Source: Sepiola atlantica | Lineage: Eukaryota; Mollusca; Cephalopoda; Sepiida; Sepiolidae | Reading direction: 5' to 3' | Assembly: GCA_963556195.1 (NCBI GenBank) | Contig: OY744531.1 | Span: forward strand, 46,234,700-46,298,699 | DNA length: 64,000 nt | In this document: positions 11,690-26,130 of the stretch, piece by piece | Numbering within the stretch: position 1 is the stretch's first letter | How the letters are laid out: every line of letters starts with the position of its first letter | Position numbers and translations under genes: made by a program | The notes under the pieces: model-generated | What the model saw: only the letters and a program-made list of their open reading frames with translations | Told to the model about the DNA's origin: nothing | Databases searched by the model: none

Positions 11690-12300
11690 AGAAAGAAAAA
11701 AGAGGTAAGAAAAAATGGTTGATATAAAGGACAAAGAATAAATACAACAAAATAACATAATATTAAAATGATTAAAACGAAGAGGGGTAAGAAGAGAATA
11801 TAATAAAAGAGCGGTAGAGAAGAGAAATTGATATTGAAGGCAGAAGGTAAGAGAGTAAGAGAGAGAGAGAGAGAGAGGGAAAGAGAGTCAGACAGAGAGA
11901 GGGGGAGAGTGTGAGAGGTAACCATAATAATATAACGAAGAAAGGAAGCAAGAAAAAACGAAAAGAAGGAAAAGATGGATGAAGTAAGTATGAAAGAAAA
12001 ACGCACAAGAAGAAGATAGAAGGAATGAAAGAAAGGACTATAAATAACGATGAATCATAGAAAAGAGAGGTTACGTTAATACAAAGCGAAAAAGGCTAAG
12101 GAAAGAAGAGAGTTATAGCAAACTAAAAGTAGGGAGAAATCAATATTGCATGGAGAGAGAGAGGGGAGAATGGTCGAAAGAGAGATAGGCAGACATGCAG
12201 ACACAAAGAGAAAAAGATAGACAAACGAACAGTAAGAGACGTGGGGAAGAGAGAGGGAGAGGAAAAGGGTTGATGAAAAGATGGCAATAAATGAATGAAA
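11690..12300 (+). repeat. Purine-rich low-complexity tract
   Basis: Roughly 600 bp in which A and G dominate the plus strand, with short pure GA runs (11855-11880 and 12150-12165). Serine/leucine-rich open frames on the minus strand are products of this bias. Confidence 0.85.
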
Positions 12301-13254
12301 GCATAACAGAAGGAAAGTAATTACGGCTTGGCAAAAAATAATGTTTTCCTGCCGCGTATCTGTTACTCCTTAATGTTTTGCTTGTCACCGTGCCAACACT
12401 TAGGAATAATTATGTCCTTCTTGCCAATCTCACATTGGTCGAAAGAGAAATTGTCACCAGACTAACAATCATAATATTATATCAATATTTATTTCTAATG
12501 GACAATTTGTATGTATGAACAATTTGTGGGCATATATCTATGATTATACTAAGGCTAAGTAAATAAGCGTTTCTGTCCCTAAAGCTTATTTCGTCTATAT
12601 TTTAATCAGTGAAATTCATACTAATATATATTTCTTAGTTTTGGTATTGACTTATGTAAAAAAATTTTTTATTTTAATTGTTCTAATAAACAACAATATA
12701 ACATTAACTTACCAAGTGACCCATCTCTTACTAAACTTCTGTCCTCACCTTCACTCACTCTTAATCTGCTCTTATTCTATACTGTTTTTATTACTCTCGC
12801 TTCTGTCTCTCTCCCTCTCTGTTCATTAACAGTCGAATGTATTAAAGAAAGGAAATAATAAAACAGATTAGAATAGTTCATTATAAGCAAAAGATAATAT
12901 TATCATTGCAAACTTAATATTTTTTAGGAATCATCTTAAATAATGCAGAGTGTTATACGATGACACAAATGTATTGTTTATTTGATTTAAAGAGGTGCTC
13001 AATGCCCCATGGTATCTCATTGAATATATTTTATCTCTGCTTTTCTTGAAATTCCATTTTAACATAATTTTAACCATAGCAATATTTTCAAATATATTTT
13101 AAATATAAACTATTGCACCTGATAAACGAGTTCTTTATGGTAGATAGTCTTCCCTTTAATCTTTTACTGAAATTTAAACAAAAAATGTTTTAATGAATTT
13201 TAAAAAAATAAAATAATACACGAACACTTATTTCGCTTATAAAAAAGTTCAGCA
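12301..13254. other. AT-rich intergenic stretch
   Basis: No gene, RNA or repeat recognised. Confidence 0.5.
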
Positions 13255-13985
13255 AAATCCGGCCATTATGATAGTTATAAAGAATGTAAACAAAATCCGG
13301 TGATCATAACACCTCGGCCATTTTAACTTTTCGACCATTATATATAAGTTAAGGACAATTTGCCAATTATTACACTTCGACAATTGTATTGATACACAAT
13401 AGTGCTACATAAAGAAGATAACGAAAATTTGTTCATTATAACACTTCGGTATTAATAAAGAAGTTAAGCAAAATTAGGCCAATGAACCTTTCAGCCATTA
13501 TAACACTTCGACTATTATACATTAGTTTAACATAAAATCAGCTATTATAACCTTTCAGCCATTATAATACTTCGACTACTATGAATTAGTTTAACATTAA
13601 TTCAACCATCATAACCTTTCAGCCATTATAACACTTCGACTATTATAAATTAGTTTAACATAAATTAATTCATCATAACCTTTCAGCCATTATACCACTT
13701 CGACTATTATAAATTAGTTTAACATAAAATCAGCTATCATAACCTTTCAGCCATTATAATACTTCGACTACTATGAATTAGTTTAACATTAATTCAACCA
13801 TCATAACCTTTCAGCCATTATAATACTTTGACTATTATAAATTAGTTTAACATAAATTCAGCCATCATAAACTTTCTGTCATTAAAATACTTCAGCAAAT
13901 TCATAAGTTAAGTAAAATTCGGCCATTATAATAGTTCGGCCATTATAAAGAAATCAAGCAGAACTCAGCCAATTTAAGACCTTAT
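13255..13985. repeat. 64-bp satellite, about 11 degenerate copies
   Basis: The landmark CCTTTCAGCCATTATAA recurs at 13487, 13551, 13615, 13679, 13743 and 13807, exactly 64 bp apart, each followed by ACTTCGAC and ATTAGTTTAACAT. Flanking units on both sides are more diverged (for example GGCCATTATA near 13260 and 13920), as expected for a satellite ageing at its edges. Confidence 0.93.
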
Positions 13986-15456
13986 TATGAGAGTTAAACT
14001 CCACAATAATAAAAATGTTCTATCGAAAGACAAACTTATGAGAATAAAATAAGAAATAGTTAAGTCAGCGGAAAAATACGAATGAGAAATACATTTTTAT
14101 TTTCATATTTTGAAATCTTTACGATCGCTATTCTTCAAAACACATTCTATGGAAACATGAATAAACTGACTCATTTGGAAACATAAAACACCAGGCGTGT
14201 AATCGCTACAGATTCAGTCAAACAATTCTTGAAATTCTTTAAGATACTTGTAAAATTCACTTTTGCGATGGACCTTCTAAATTCTAAAATACTCACCTGA
14301 AACATCATGTAGTTTATTGGAACATATCAGCAAATTATGCAGAATAGTCACTAAAACTTTAAAATTATGTTGGCAGAATAAAAAAAATAATTTGAATAAA
14401 TTATATTGTAAATTATATTCAACTACGAATACTATTTTCTTTAATAATTTATCAGAATTATGAATAGAGATTGTTATTTCACACGATATTCTTTTCTTTA
14501 TTTTGAAATATTGGCGGATGGCTCAACACGAAACCCAACATTGAAAACGTTTTATTCAATTATTTGTGAACGGACAAAGAGGAAAAGCAGATGATATTCT
14601 CGAATCAAATTTGTAACTAGCCCCTTTTTAAAAGTTCCAACTCTCCCTATGCACTAATATAATCAGCAAAGAGTGTATGTACGGAAGCAAACAGAAATTA
14701 CTACATTGTTTATTCTCCTATTCCAATTTATTCCTATTTCAAAATACAAAATTAGACATTTACTGAGAGAGATAAAAACGCTTTTTTTAACAAATAATGT
14801 AATTTCTTCTAAAGAAGATGCATGCACATAATTTTGATATTGAAAATAATCATTGACTTGGTGGTTAAAATATGCCTAAGACTATACAAACATAACAAAG
14901 TCTTAACAGAAATAAAAGGCGGCATGAGATAGGTCTACTCGAGTAGATTAAATAACCTGTTCGGTTGGAAATCCATAGATTACGAAATGCTACTTGAATA
15001 AGGCCGGAGAGTGAATCGGCAGAAATCTTGCTAAAGTGTCAGCAACTTATATGAAAGTAAAAGTCCAAAACAAGTAAATAGTGAAAATAACGATGCTTCA
15101 TCTGATAAATACAATCAAATCTAAAACCAAACACGAAAACAAGCTGTTCTATCATATATCGATGTAAAATACAGAATAAAACAAAATATAATCGACCTTA
15201 GGGTAAGAACGATGCATCTAATTTATGTTTTACATAATTCCGAAGTAAAAAAAATAGTTTCATATGGTGGCCTCTAAAATCGTTAAGCTTGTTAGAAGCT
15301 ATTGACATATAAGAGCTTGAAGACGACATATCTCGACTTCAACTCCTATCGAACCAACTATTTTTGAAATACAAACTTTTCATGTGATATTTTTATTTTT
15401 TAAAATTTATTTATATATTGACTTCGCCATCAACTAAGGACAGTTCGATAATGCAG

Positions 15457-15457
<1 letters not shown>
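13986..15457. other. AT-rich intergenic stretch
   Basis: No gene recognised. A 12-bp palindrome (CTACTCGAGTAG) lies near 14936, probably by chance. Confidence 0.5.

Positions 15458-15540
<83 letters not shown>
15458..15540. repeat. (TA)n followed by (TG)n
   Basis: TA run to 15516, then about 12 TG units. Confidence 0.95.
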
Positions 15541-15699
15541 TTGTCTTTCGTGAGAATACACGATAAGAAATATAAGTATATATTAATATGATTTGAAATA
15601 TTGCCCTATGTATCGACACACAAATTTATTTATGGAAGCTAATTGAATATATTTATATATAAATATATATGCATATATATATATATATATATATTTGAT

Positions 15700-15916
15700 T
15701 ATTTATATTTATAAATACATATACATAATCTGCGACATCGGCATGTCGATGTTATCGATCAACAGCTGTTAAAAGTTTAGCAGATTACGTACATGTATGT
15801 ATACATGAAAATAATCATATATATATAGAACAGCTCGATTTTGAGCACTCTTAATAAGCTTGGTTGAAATTCTTTAGATGTTTATCTTGTTGGTGGTTAT
15901 TTTACCTGGATTACTC

Positions 15917-15919
<3 letters not shown>
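15700..15919. repeat. Dispersed repeat family, copy 1 (pairs with 33440-33622)
   Basis: The segment TTGAGCACTCTTAATAAGC followed by GGTTGAAATTCTTT (from about 15840) recurs at about 33550 in the same orientation, and both copies run straight into (TA)n. The segment with AACAGCTGTT and CGATGTTATCGATC (about 15745-15775) recurs near 33455-33490 but inverted, so the two loci share both modules with one flipped. Confidence 0.75.

Positions 15920-15996
<77 letters not shown>
15920..15996. repeat. (TA)n microsatellite
   Basis: About 38 TA units. Confidence 0.95.
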
Positions 15997-15998
<2 letters not shown>

Positions 15999-16216
15999 GA
16001 AGAACTCTATGCCTTTTTGCGCCTAGGCAATAACATGAAATACAATTTTTTTGTATTTTTCTAATATTTTATAAGATTGAATATTTCAGGTATACACTGG
16101 TTAATTTAGTTTCAAAATACATATAATTATGAAAGTGTGCCTCAAATATTCTATGAGAGGTTCTGGAACAAACCAACCAACAAACAAGCAGACAAACAAA
16201 AAGCCATAAACTACAC

Positions 16217-16219
<3 letters not shown>

Positions 16220-16280
<61 letters not shown>
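16220..16280. repeat. (TA)n microsatellite
   Basis: Left flank of the inverted-repeat element at 16319-17008. Confidence 0.95.
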
Positions 16281-16283
<3 letters not shown>

Positions 16284-16432
16284 GTGTATTTAGGCAGAAT
16301 TTTTTCATTAAACAACCGTTGTTAAAAACAACAGAACTATTCTGTTTTGTTGATCCTTTTTTTATTTTTTCAATTCATCGAATGATTTTTTTAAAGTTGA
16401 CATCGAATGAATTAATAAATGAACCGTATGTT

Positions 16433-16474
16433 TCACGAACGTTTTCGACTCCTTCTGGAATCATCATCAGGTAT
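16433..16474 (-). ncRNA. Hammerhead-like motif, left arm
   Basis: Minus strand: CUGAUGA, one extra U, stem II GAUUCC-AGAA-GGAGUC (with one G-U pair), GAA, then AACGUU as a self-complementary stem III and cleavage base C. Stem I is short (AUAC against GUGA) and holds only partly, so this arm is weaker than the right one. Confidence 0.55.
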
Positions 16475-16856
16475 TTGATGGTAACCAGCAACCAGTGTTT
16501 GATGGTAACCAGCAAAACCATTTTAAAATGCCTATCATAGTTTAGCGACACCACCGGTGTCGCTCAATTTAAATTATAAAAATAAGGACATTCTATTAAA
16601 TTAATTATTACCTACCTCCCCTGGTTTCCTTCTCCATAGTTATTCCAACAAACTAAAATAAATCAGCTATTACTTAAAAAAATGAAAATAAAAATTAAAA
16701 AATTAAAAAATACATAAATGAATTAAAGATTCAATTCATTCGTCTCATTTCAACAATGTAGACGTTCGTTTTTGCGTTCACGGCTTGCCGTAGTATTTTA
16801 AAAACTTCCATTCTTTCACCCGCTTTTAGTCATTTTATACTATTTTATACCATCAA

Positions 16857-16898
16857 ACACCTGATGATGATTCCAGAAGGAGTCGAAAACGTTCGTGT
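16857..16898 (+). ncRNA. Dimeric-type hammerhead ribozyme, right arm
   Basis: Stem I ACAC pairs with GUGU. The core is CUGAUGA, followed by one extra U, a 6-bp stem II (GAUUCC/GGAGUC), GAA, a palindromic AACGUU and cleavage base C at 16894. Stem III has no room for a loop in a monomer, so activity would need two copies pairing through AACGUU, as described for short-stem-III hammerheads. The extra U after CUGAUGA is the main departure from consensus. Confidence 0.68.
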
Positions 16899-17015
16899 AA
16901 CATACGGTTCATTAATTAATTCATTCGATGTCAACATAAAAAAATCATTCGACGAATTTAAAAAATAACAAAAACTAACAAAACAGAAGAGTTCTGTTGT
17001 TTTTAACAAAACTTG

Positions 17016-17020
<5 letters not shown>

Positions 17021-17079
<59 letters not shown>
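17021..17079. repeat. (TA)n microsatellite
   Basis: Right flank of the inverted-repeat element. Confidence 0.95.
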
Positions 17080-17084
<5 letters not shown>

Positions 17085-17368
17085 GAGGCATTTAGTCATG
17101 TATACATAGAGGAATAAAAAATGCAATATATCAATATATGTGTATTCAACATGAATAACATTCCCCAAAACACAATTTATACAGGCCATCTACATAAGAG
17201 AATGCATCCACAGAATCATTTCCAACTGCGATGGTTACAGAATCATTCATGGCATTTTTATTCATAGTGAAGCGGTACCACTCTGAAATTAATAAACGCA
17301 TCCAAGAGGGTTGAGTCCTTGAGATACTATCTAAAGCCGCATATTGCAGACTTAGAACCTGTATAAGC

Positions 17369-17470
<102 letters not shown>

Positions 17471-17539
17471 ATGCAGAGTTGAATGGTTTCGCTGGGAATC
17501 CGAATCAGAGAGCTCAATGTACTTATTAACAGAGAAGGT

Positions 17540-17823
17540 ATATATTTAAAGGACATAAACTAAACACACATTAGGGCTGTCCTCATTATCAATTATTTCG
17601 AGCTAGATGGGTCTCATCAGATGTTTTACCAGCCACATTTTGGAACTGAAGACTATTCATTTCCAGAATGTGGCTGTTTACGTGTCTGACCAGACGCATC
17701 TAGGATCATTCAGTTCCGAAATGTGGCTGTTTACGCGTCTGATGAGACCTATCTGGCTCGAAATTATTTATAATGCGGACAGCCCTAATGTGTGTTTTAT
17801 TTATTTCCTTTAAATTTATATAT
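17540..17823. repeat. Large palindrome with three copies of a hammerhead-like domain
   Basis: The left arm (about 17540-17655) is inverted relative to the right arm (about 17712-17823); both contain CACACATTAGGGCTGTCC or its complement at the outer end. A third, partial copy of the inner domain (17663-17710) lies in tandem with the right arm. The arms contain TCTGATGAGACC ... GCTCGAAAT, which resembles a hammerhead core with a 5-bp stem III hairpin in the right arm (AUUAU-UU-AUAAU). However, the cleavage base would be G and stem I does not pair, so I do not call it an active ribozyme. Confidence 0.7.
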
Positions 17824-18229
17824 ATTTAGACATTGTCATCGAGTGTTTAAGGTCTTTCTGTACAAGGGTGGGTAAGAACATCCTGGAATGAGGATAGTTC
17901 TTCCAACAAGTGAACCCTGACAAAATATTCAAACTAGCATAGTATTCGAGGCCCAAATAAGCTTGCCTCGGTATGGCTACCTCACACCGGCTTATGCGAA
18001 AAAATGGTGCACCTTCTTCGAGTGATTTAGTATCTAGTAACAGCACTAAGCTGAGTACTCCACCAGACTAGACAAATTCTTACTCTGGAATCCGCTAAAG
18101 GCCAATACACCAGAAGAAAAAATATCCTATGACATAGGTAATCACGTTCAAATATATTTAACACAAAACCAATAGTTTTTTTCAAATGTGATCAACACAG
18201 AGTAGATCTTTTTATAAAATTAAATAAAG

Positions 18230-18322
18230 ATTGGTGACATTTGACGCTAATTAATTCGCGTTTCAACGCATTTACGTTTCTTGAAGATGCGTTGAAATGC
18301 GAATTAGCGTTGACTGTAACCA

Positions 18323-18324
<2 letters not shown>
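18230..18324. repeat. Inverted repeat with about 40-bp arms
   Basis: TTGGTGACATTTGACGCTAA at the left is matched by the inverted TTGGTTACAGTCAACGCTAA at the right, enclosing a short loop near 18273-18285. Each arm also contains GCGTTGAAA(A/T)GCG(A)A. It runs into (TA)n at 18326. Confidence 0.8.

Positions 18325-18325
<1 letters not shown>

Positions 18326-18357
<32 letters not shown>
18326..18357. repeat. (TA)n microsatellite
   Basis: Pure TA run at the end of the inverted repeat. Confidence 0.95.
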
Positions 18358-18358
<1 letters not shown>

Positions 18359-18359
18359 T

Positions 18360-20454
<2,095 letters not shown>

Positions 20455-20990
20455 TACAAATCGGCAAGGCCTGGGCGAAACTGTACAAGATTAATTCAAT
20501 CTGAAAGTCAAATCTTATACCAAGATTAAACGTGACTTTTAAAGCCATTGTTACATCATGTCTGGAATATGAGAGTATCGCGCGGACTTTTATCAAAATA
20601 TTTGAGAAAAAACGTGACAGTGTCTACACTAGAATGCTACGAGCTGCTCTTAAAATCTCCTGGAGGCAGCGCCCGCTGTGAGAGCAACTCTACGGCCACC
20701 TTCGAATTTTAGCCCTGATACTTGAAAAAACCAAATTTGCTGGTCACTACTGGAGGGCTAAGGATGACATCGTCAGCAATGTTCTTTTATGGATGCCAAG
20801 ACAGGAATGTAGCTCAGTATTGAGGCTACACAGAACCTACGCAAAACAGCTAGCAGATGACTCACAATGATCCTATAGCAAACTACCTGCTTTAAGAAAA
20901 GATAAAGCGATATGGTATGAGAGAGTCAGGGGATCCATGATACTACCACGGCTAGATGATGATGATTGCTAATATTACTTATAAAGCTAA
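20455..20990 (+). pseudogene. LINE reverse transcriptase C-terminal fragment
   Basis: With several stops and a frame change, the plus strand reads KIGKAWAKLYKIN, VTFKAIVTSCLEYESIA, YTRMLRAALKISWRQ, EQLYGHL, KFAGHYWRAKDDIVSNVLLW and RTYAKQLADDSQ. This is the region after the polymerase core in a widespread metazoan LINE group: 'SETWTLTK..EKKLDGTYTRMLR', then 'FAGHCWRAKDEIVSDVLLW', then the 'GRP.KTY..QL..D' motif. The catalytic YxDD region is absent, so this is a 5'-truncated, dead copy. The clade is not determined (RTE- or CR1-like). Confidence 0.8.
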
Positions 20991-23900
20991 CACAAACTCC
21001 GCAACTATTGGGACAGTTTCTGTTGTCTTTGTGTTGAATCATTGAGTTTATCTAATAGCTTATTATACGGATTGCAATTCACTATGGAGAGACTATATTT
21101 TTCGCATCGCATAGTGCTTGGTCGAAAGCAAATAAGTCGCCGATACAAAACACCAACTCGGAAACGTACTATGGAATTTACAAGTTGTTCAATAATCAAT
21201 TAAATGTGTCATTTGAGTGATGAGTGTGTAATTGCCGATCAAAATTATAACATTTCTACAACTACTACCACTAATAAACACTCAGGGCCTCCAAAATATT
21301 AAATATGATTGCATTAAATAGTGCCGGAAAGAAGCCCTAGAATACGAAGTATATCACCTTAAACTACTGTTACTACTAACAATACCAATTATAAAAATGT
21401 ATAAACTCTAAGAAAATGTATTATAACTGCACAAACGACATAAGATTAAGTTTAAATGACCATTGAGTTACTAAGATTATACGCAGAGATTTCAGTATAT
21501 AAAATTCAAGTAGCTCCAGAATACCATCAGAGTTGTACAATGTTCTTCTGGTGCCGACTTTTGTTTGCAGAGATCTTGTAACTTATATTGAATATGAGTT
21601 TTGGTGCACTCAACATATAACACCTGGCTGATTGATACATACACCTACTTAGTCGGAAATATAAACATCTGGTGATTTGACGCAGAGATATTTACGTAGG
21701 AAACATCAGAATCAGCGGACGAAAATGCATTTCGTATGGGGCGTGGCTACATTCCGTGCGCAGGCGACATTTTGGAATCAGCATTGCAGTTGTGGATGCG
21801 TGACTGTTTAAAAGTGTTATATTATCATGGTTTGAATTGAGATCGTGAAAAAAAGGTCAGGCTAGCGAATTCGAGAGATCAATTTCCGTCAATTTTGTGA
21901 ACTTTCCACTTTCATTAGCTCCACTCGTTCGCCGCAACGAATCAATTAAACATATACCATGTATAAGTGTTCGTCAACATTCTTTTAAGAATAACATCAA
22001 CCTTTAGATACATATAATAGCATTAACAATTATTGGAATGCGAATATATTTGTCACACTTGCATTGAAGAAAGACGCTCAGTATTTTCTGGGTAATCTAT
22101 CTGAAATTGAAATAATGTCCAATGAAAAGTGATGACGTTATTTTAATGGAAAAATATTCCAGACTAGAAGGCACATACGTCGTTTACCGAGAATGGACAA
22201 AACATTCCTGTGTACTTCGACCTCAATCGTTGTATCCTACTATACCCTTTATCTTAATTCTTCATTTCTACAATATTCAAGTCACAAATAAAATAAAATG
22301 AAACAAAACATCATCTTTGCTGCTTATTGATGTCCAGCACGAAAGCAGACCTCAGAATTGTATCGTAAAAACCAATCATACAAAATTAATACCATCATCT
22401 AAATTCTTTGTAAATATTACTTGGGTCAAATTGATCTTGGTATAGGTTTTTATTTCATTTGCATTCCACACAAGACAGACAGCCCGATATGATTTGCAGA
22501 CAAAGAACAGACATTCATATCAAATTCAGCTTTGCTATGAGAAGATGAAGACTGCATTGATTACAAGCATGTGTATGCAATACCCCCATTTTTCCACATC
22601 ATTATAAATAATTATTGTTATCAAGATATGCTGTGAAAAACAGACATTATACATCATATCAAAGAATTGACTTTGTTATAAATAAATTAGAGTATAAAAA
22701 CAATAGAGGATATTGATAAAATCAGTTCTAACATATTTCAATGTAGTGGTTTCAGTTCAACATTTTAGCTAATCATGTAGCATAACGAGTATTTACTTCG
22801 TAATAATAGATATTAGAAAGAGGAATATAGTTGTCTTCTTATCTAAACTTCGTCGTTCTTTTAGGACAAAAAAGGGATCATACGCCGGTTCTTACACCAG
22901 ATTTATGAAGTGCTAAGCATACAAGTGTCGTTTGGGAATCCCGTTACAATGTTACATAGACAGAGGGCAACACCAAGTTGGACCTACGTCTAGACTTTAC
23001 CTGATTCTCGTCTGATGTATGCGATGGTGAGGATTGCCTAGCAGTACACTACCTCTACACTCTGCCGTTGTGAATTCGAAGTGCGCTGATCTTTCTGAAA
23101 TACACTGCTTTAAAAACTAACAAGACCACGTTCACTAGTTTTAACAGAAAACAGAAAATAGTGAATCGTCTTATTTTAATATCTAAGAAAGAGGGAGAGG
23201 TGCGATTCTTAGCGGTCTAGATGCAAGTCGAAGTCAAGAGAAAAGGAGAACGAGTCGACGAAACGAGATGCAAATTCCTCCCTTCATAATCTTTGTACCG
23301 GAAAGATGATATATTTATTATGACAAAAACAAAAATTGTATCAGTATAGAAGCAGTGTTCCTTCACTGATCGAAATATGTAGTATGACTGATATGAAATA
23401 TACAACCGGGAATGCCTCGATGACAAGATACATGTTGCCATCCTAGTGACGATATATTTGATGGAGAGAGTAGGTCTTTTTATCTCACAGATCATGATTC
23501 GTTTTAAACACATTCACTTGTGAACGATCGACTGATAATAACAGACTCATCCACGCTATCAAGGGACTTAACCTTAAAATAATTTAACATCTGGCTAAAA
23601 TATCACAAATCGGTTAATATTTTGTTCACAAGTCTGTGCCAATAATCGTATTTCACTATTTGTACCTGAACGCTCTGTCGGACTGTTGACCATTTTAATG
23701 TTACTACCTCGAGCGTGTTGATTTCTTGGTTCCCATTATGTTCGGAGAAAAACTGATTATATCTGTCTTCATCAAACTATGGTTTAAGTAGTAGAGTAGA
23801 TTTAACCTTCGAGTCTTGGTAGAGCAACTAACTTGACAAAAAGAAAATTTAAATAAACCCGAAGTCAGAGTTCCGTAGTGGATTCAATGGAAAGATTTTA

Positions 23901-24435
23901 ATTAATAGATTGTCAAGCAAGATTTCTAACAGGGAAGGCTGCAACGATATTTTGTTTTCAATGAATACTGCCTTTTGATGTCTGCAGATTAGGATTGTCA
24001 GCGTGCCAAAACTTTCATACTATAATATCTTTCAAGTTGTGTGGTGCAGTTTGGTGCAACATTTTATGTTTATTTTCTCTCGACATACTGTATTACCATA
24101 AAATATATTTGTATTTAAACTATCCACGTCACGTTTCGGGTTTCACTTTCCAGCTAGGTAAGTAAGATATTCACATTCCTGAATTATACAAACTCGCTGG
24201 AACAAACAAGTCTGTTGAACACAAAAGCTGTAATTTTTTTGAGAAAGAAAAACGCTTAATTGCCATGGAACATTTCTCTTTTAACAGAGATTCCTCGATT
24301 AATTTAATGTGGAATTGGCTCTGTCTTGTTCTAATAATTCTTTGCTAATAGTTCACTACCTATCAAAGCCAAAAGCCACACAAGGTTAATTGTTAATGGG
24401 ATTATTAGTTTGATGATGGAAGAGTATTATGAAAG
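20991..24435. other. AT-rich intergenic stretch, nothing recognised
   Basis: No coding block, RNA gene, satellite or named mobile element could be supported over this 3.4 kb. Confidence 0.5.
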
Positions 24436-24439
24436 TAGT

Positions 24440-24840
24440 CAAAACGTTTGTTTGATTAATTCAGAGGACCAGACGACATTTATTTGTTAATATTGAACTT
24501 GAAAACGAACATGTTGTAGTCTGTATGGAAAGCAATACCGCGATAACATGTTCCACTGGTAGGACGTTCCTGGAAATATACTCTGTTTATGGAAATTCTG
24601 TTTCATTTTAGGTACACATAGGGAGCCATAAGAGTTTTTGCAGTGTTGGTATGAAGACATGTTCGAAGATATTTTACGAGGGGGACAGAGATTGGAGCTC
24701 AGTCGAGAACCTATTATGAAAATACTGATAGAGTAAAAAAAAGACTAGCAACGTCTCTTACCGGATCTTAGTAGTCTGTAGATGAAGAGTTTCATTATTA
24801 TTTACAATTTTCAAATGATGAATTTTCAGGTGACGTTATT
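24440..24840 (+). repeat. Dispersed repeat with coding-like segment, copy 2
   Basis: Diverged relative of 10765-11551. Aligned landmarks are GTTAATATTGAACTTGAAAA near 24485 and GGAGCTCAGTCGAGAACC near 24695, followed by AAAAGACTAGCAACGTCTCT. Stops break the frames seen in copy 1. Confidence 0.55.
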
Positions 24841-25914
24841 CATGAAACAAGCCACGAGTCGTCTATTAGATAGGCCATCTAGACTCTCAGGGTCTAGTAT
24901 ACTACAAAAACCCTGATAATGTTTTTGTTAACTGGTTATCATGTCATCGTGCATAGACTGTTAGATGAAAAGCTAATAACGTAAATAAGGAGTCAATAAT
25001 TAGATGTGGTAAGAAGAATAACATTATGTAAATAATTGACATGTAAGAGAAAGGGGGGAGTGATAAAGAGAAGAGAAGGTGAAACAAGAGAAAGGAATGG
25101 ATATGTGAAAGTGAAGATAAACGCGAAGCAAATAGAGAGAAGGTATATTATAACATCACCATGCATTCTGCAATCACTTGAATCTGTACATAAATGTTTT
25201 AGATGGTGAGGGAAAAGGGCATAACGTAACTGAAGGACGCATCGTAAAAGAACGGTTGAGGGAAACAGTAAATAATTAAAAGAGAGCGAGAAAGAGGAGA
25301 GATAAGAAGAAAATGGAGTAAAGAGAAAGAGAGAGAGAGAACAAAGATAGATAGAAGTGAAATACTCTATTATGACATCACAGTGTATTCTGAAATTTTT
25401 TCTATGCGAATTTGACGTGTCGAAAGTGGATTTTTTGGTCTAGTGATTCGGTTTAAGTTGTAAAGTTTTTGTTAATTTTGTAAAAGTTGTAAATTATTTT
25501 TAATAAGAATGTTCAATAAATTACCAATAAATAAAGTACTGTTAAAATATGTATCTAATTTACTTTCATAATCAGTTCAGGGTACTAAATATATAAACTA
25601 TTGTACGATGTACCAACGTTAGCCCAACGGGTCACATGTCATGGGTCGTCAATCCGGTACTTGAATTTCAGTCTGTCTTTTGATCATCTCCCATACGTTG
25701 AAGTGAATTAATATTTGGTTCATCGTTATCTTATTGTCAGAATAAATAGAACCCCGTCTGTTACGACACTTCTTATCCTTAAGATAATTAACGATTTCTT
25801 TACTATTAATTCATTGTAACATCAAATCAAGCCTGTCGACACATTTTAGTAAAACTCAGACATTTAGAGCAAATTAATGTTCTGTACAATATTGAATGGT
25901 CTTTTGCAGAATTA
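24841..25914. other. Intergenic, purine-rich 25030-25350
   Basis: A and G dominate the plus strand at 25030-25350, with a short GA run near 25330. No gene recognised. Confidence 0.5.
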
Positions 25915-26130
25915 GGCTGTAATTAATAGAGAAAATCAAGTGAGTTGAGGAACAAGTAGCTGATGCAAGCATGATTACTACTGAATGAATCCATGGAAAT
26001 ATATTATAAACTAATGAGTAACACATCGAGACACACTCTGAATCAATCTATACGTAATTTTACATTTTTTAAAAATAAGAAATTAAGAAACTTAAGCAGA
26101 CCACGGAAAGACGTTGAACCTATCTTATTT
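25915..26130 (+). repeat. Diverged local duplicate, copy 1
   Basis: Resembles 27655-27860 in the same orientation: GTGAGTTGAGGAACAAGTAG here and GTGAGTTGAGGAACAGGAAG there, followed by a colinear but diverged 150 bp. Either an old segmental duplication of about 1.7 kb or two copies of one unknown repeat. Confidence 0.55.

Larger units (their letters stand above)
16319..17008. mobile_element. Inverted-repeat element with a hammerhead in each arm
   Basis: Arms of about 165 bp (16319-16483) and 161 bp (16848-17008) are inverted copies with a few percent to perhaps 10 percent mismatch. They enclose about 365 bp of AT-rich non-coding DNA. Each arm carries a hammerhead-type core pointing outwards. 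(TA)n tracts flank the element on both sides. No protein is encoded. It could be a non-autonomous retroelement inserted twice in opposite orientation, or a foldback element. Confidence 0.75.

Noticed and set aside
11671..12008. Ser/Leu-rich minus-strand frames suggesting a membrane protein
   Set aside because: Caused by the purine-rich plus strand; three overlapping frames show the same composition.
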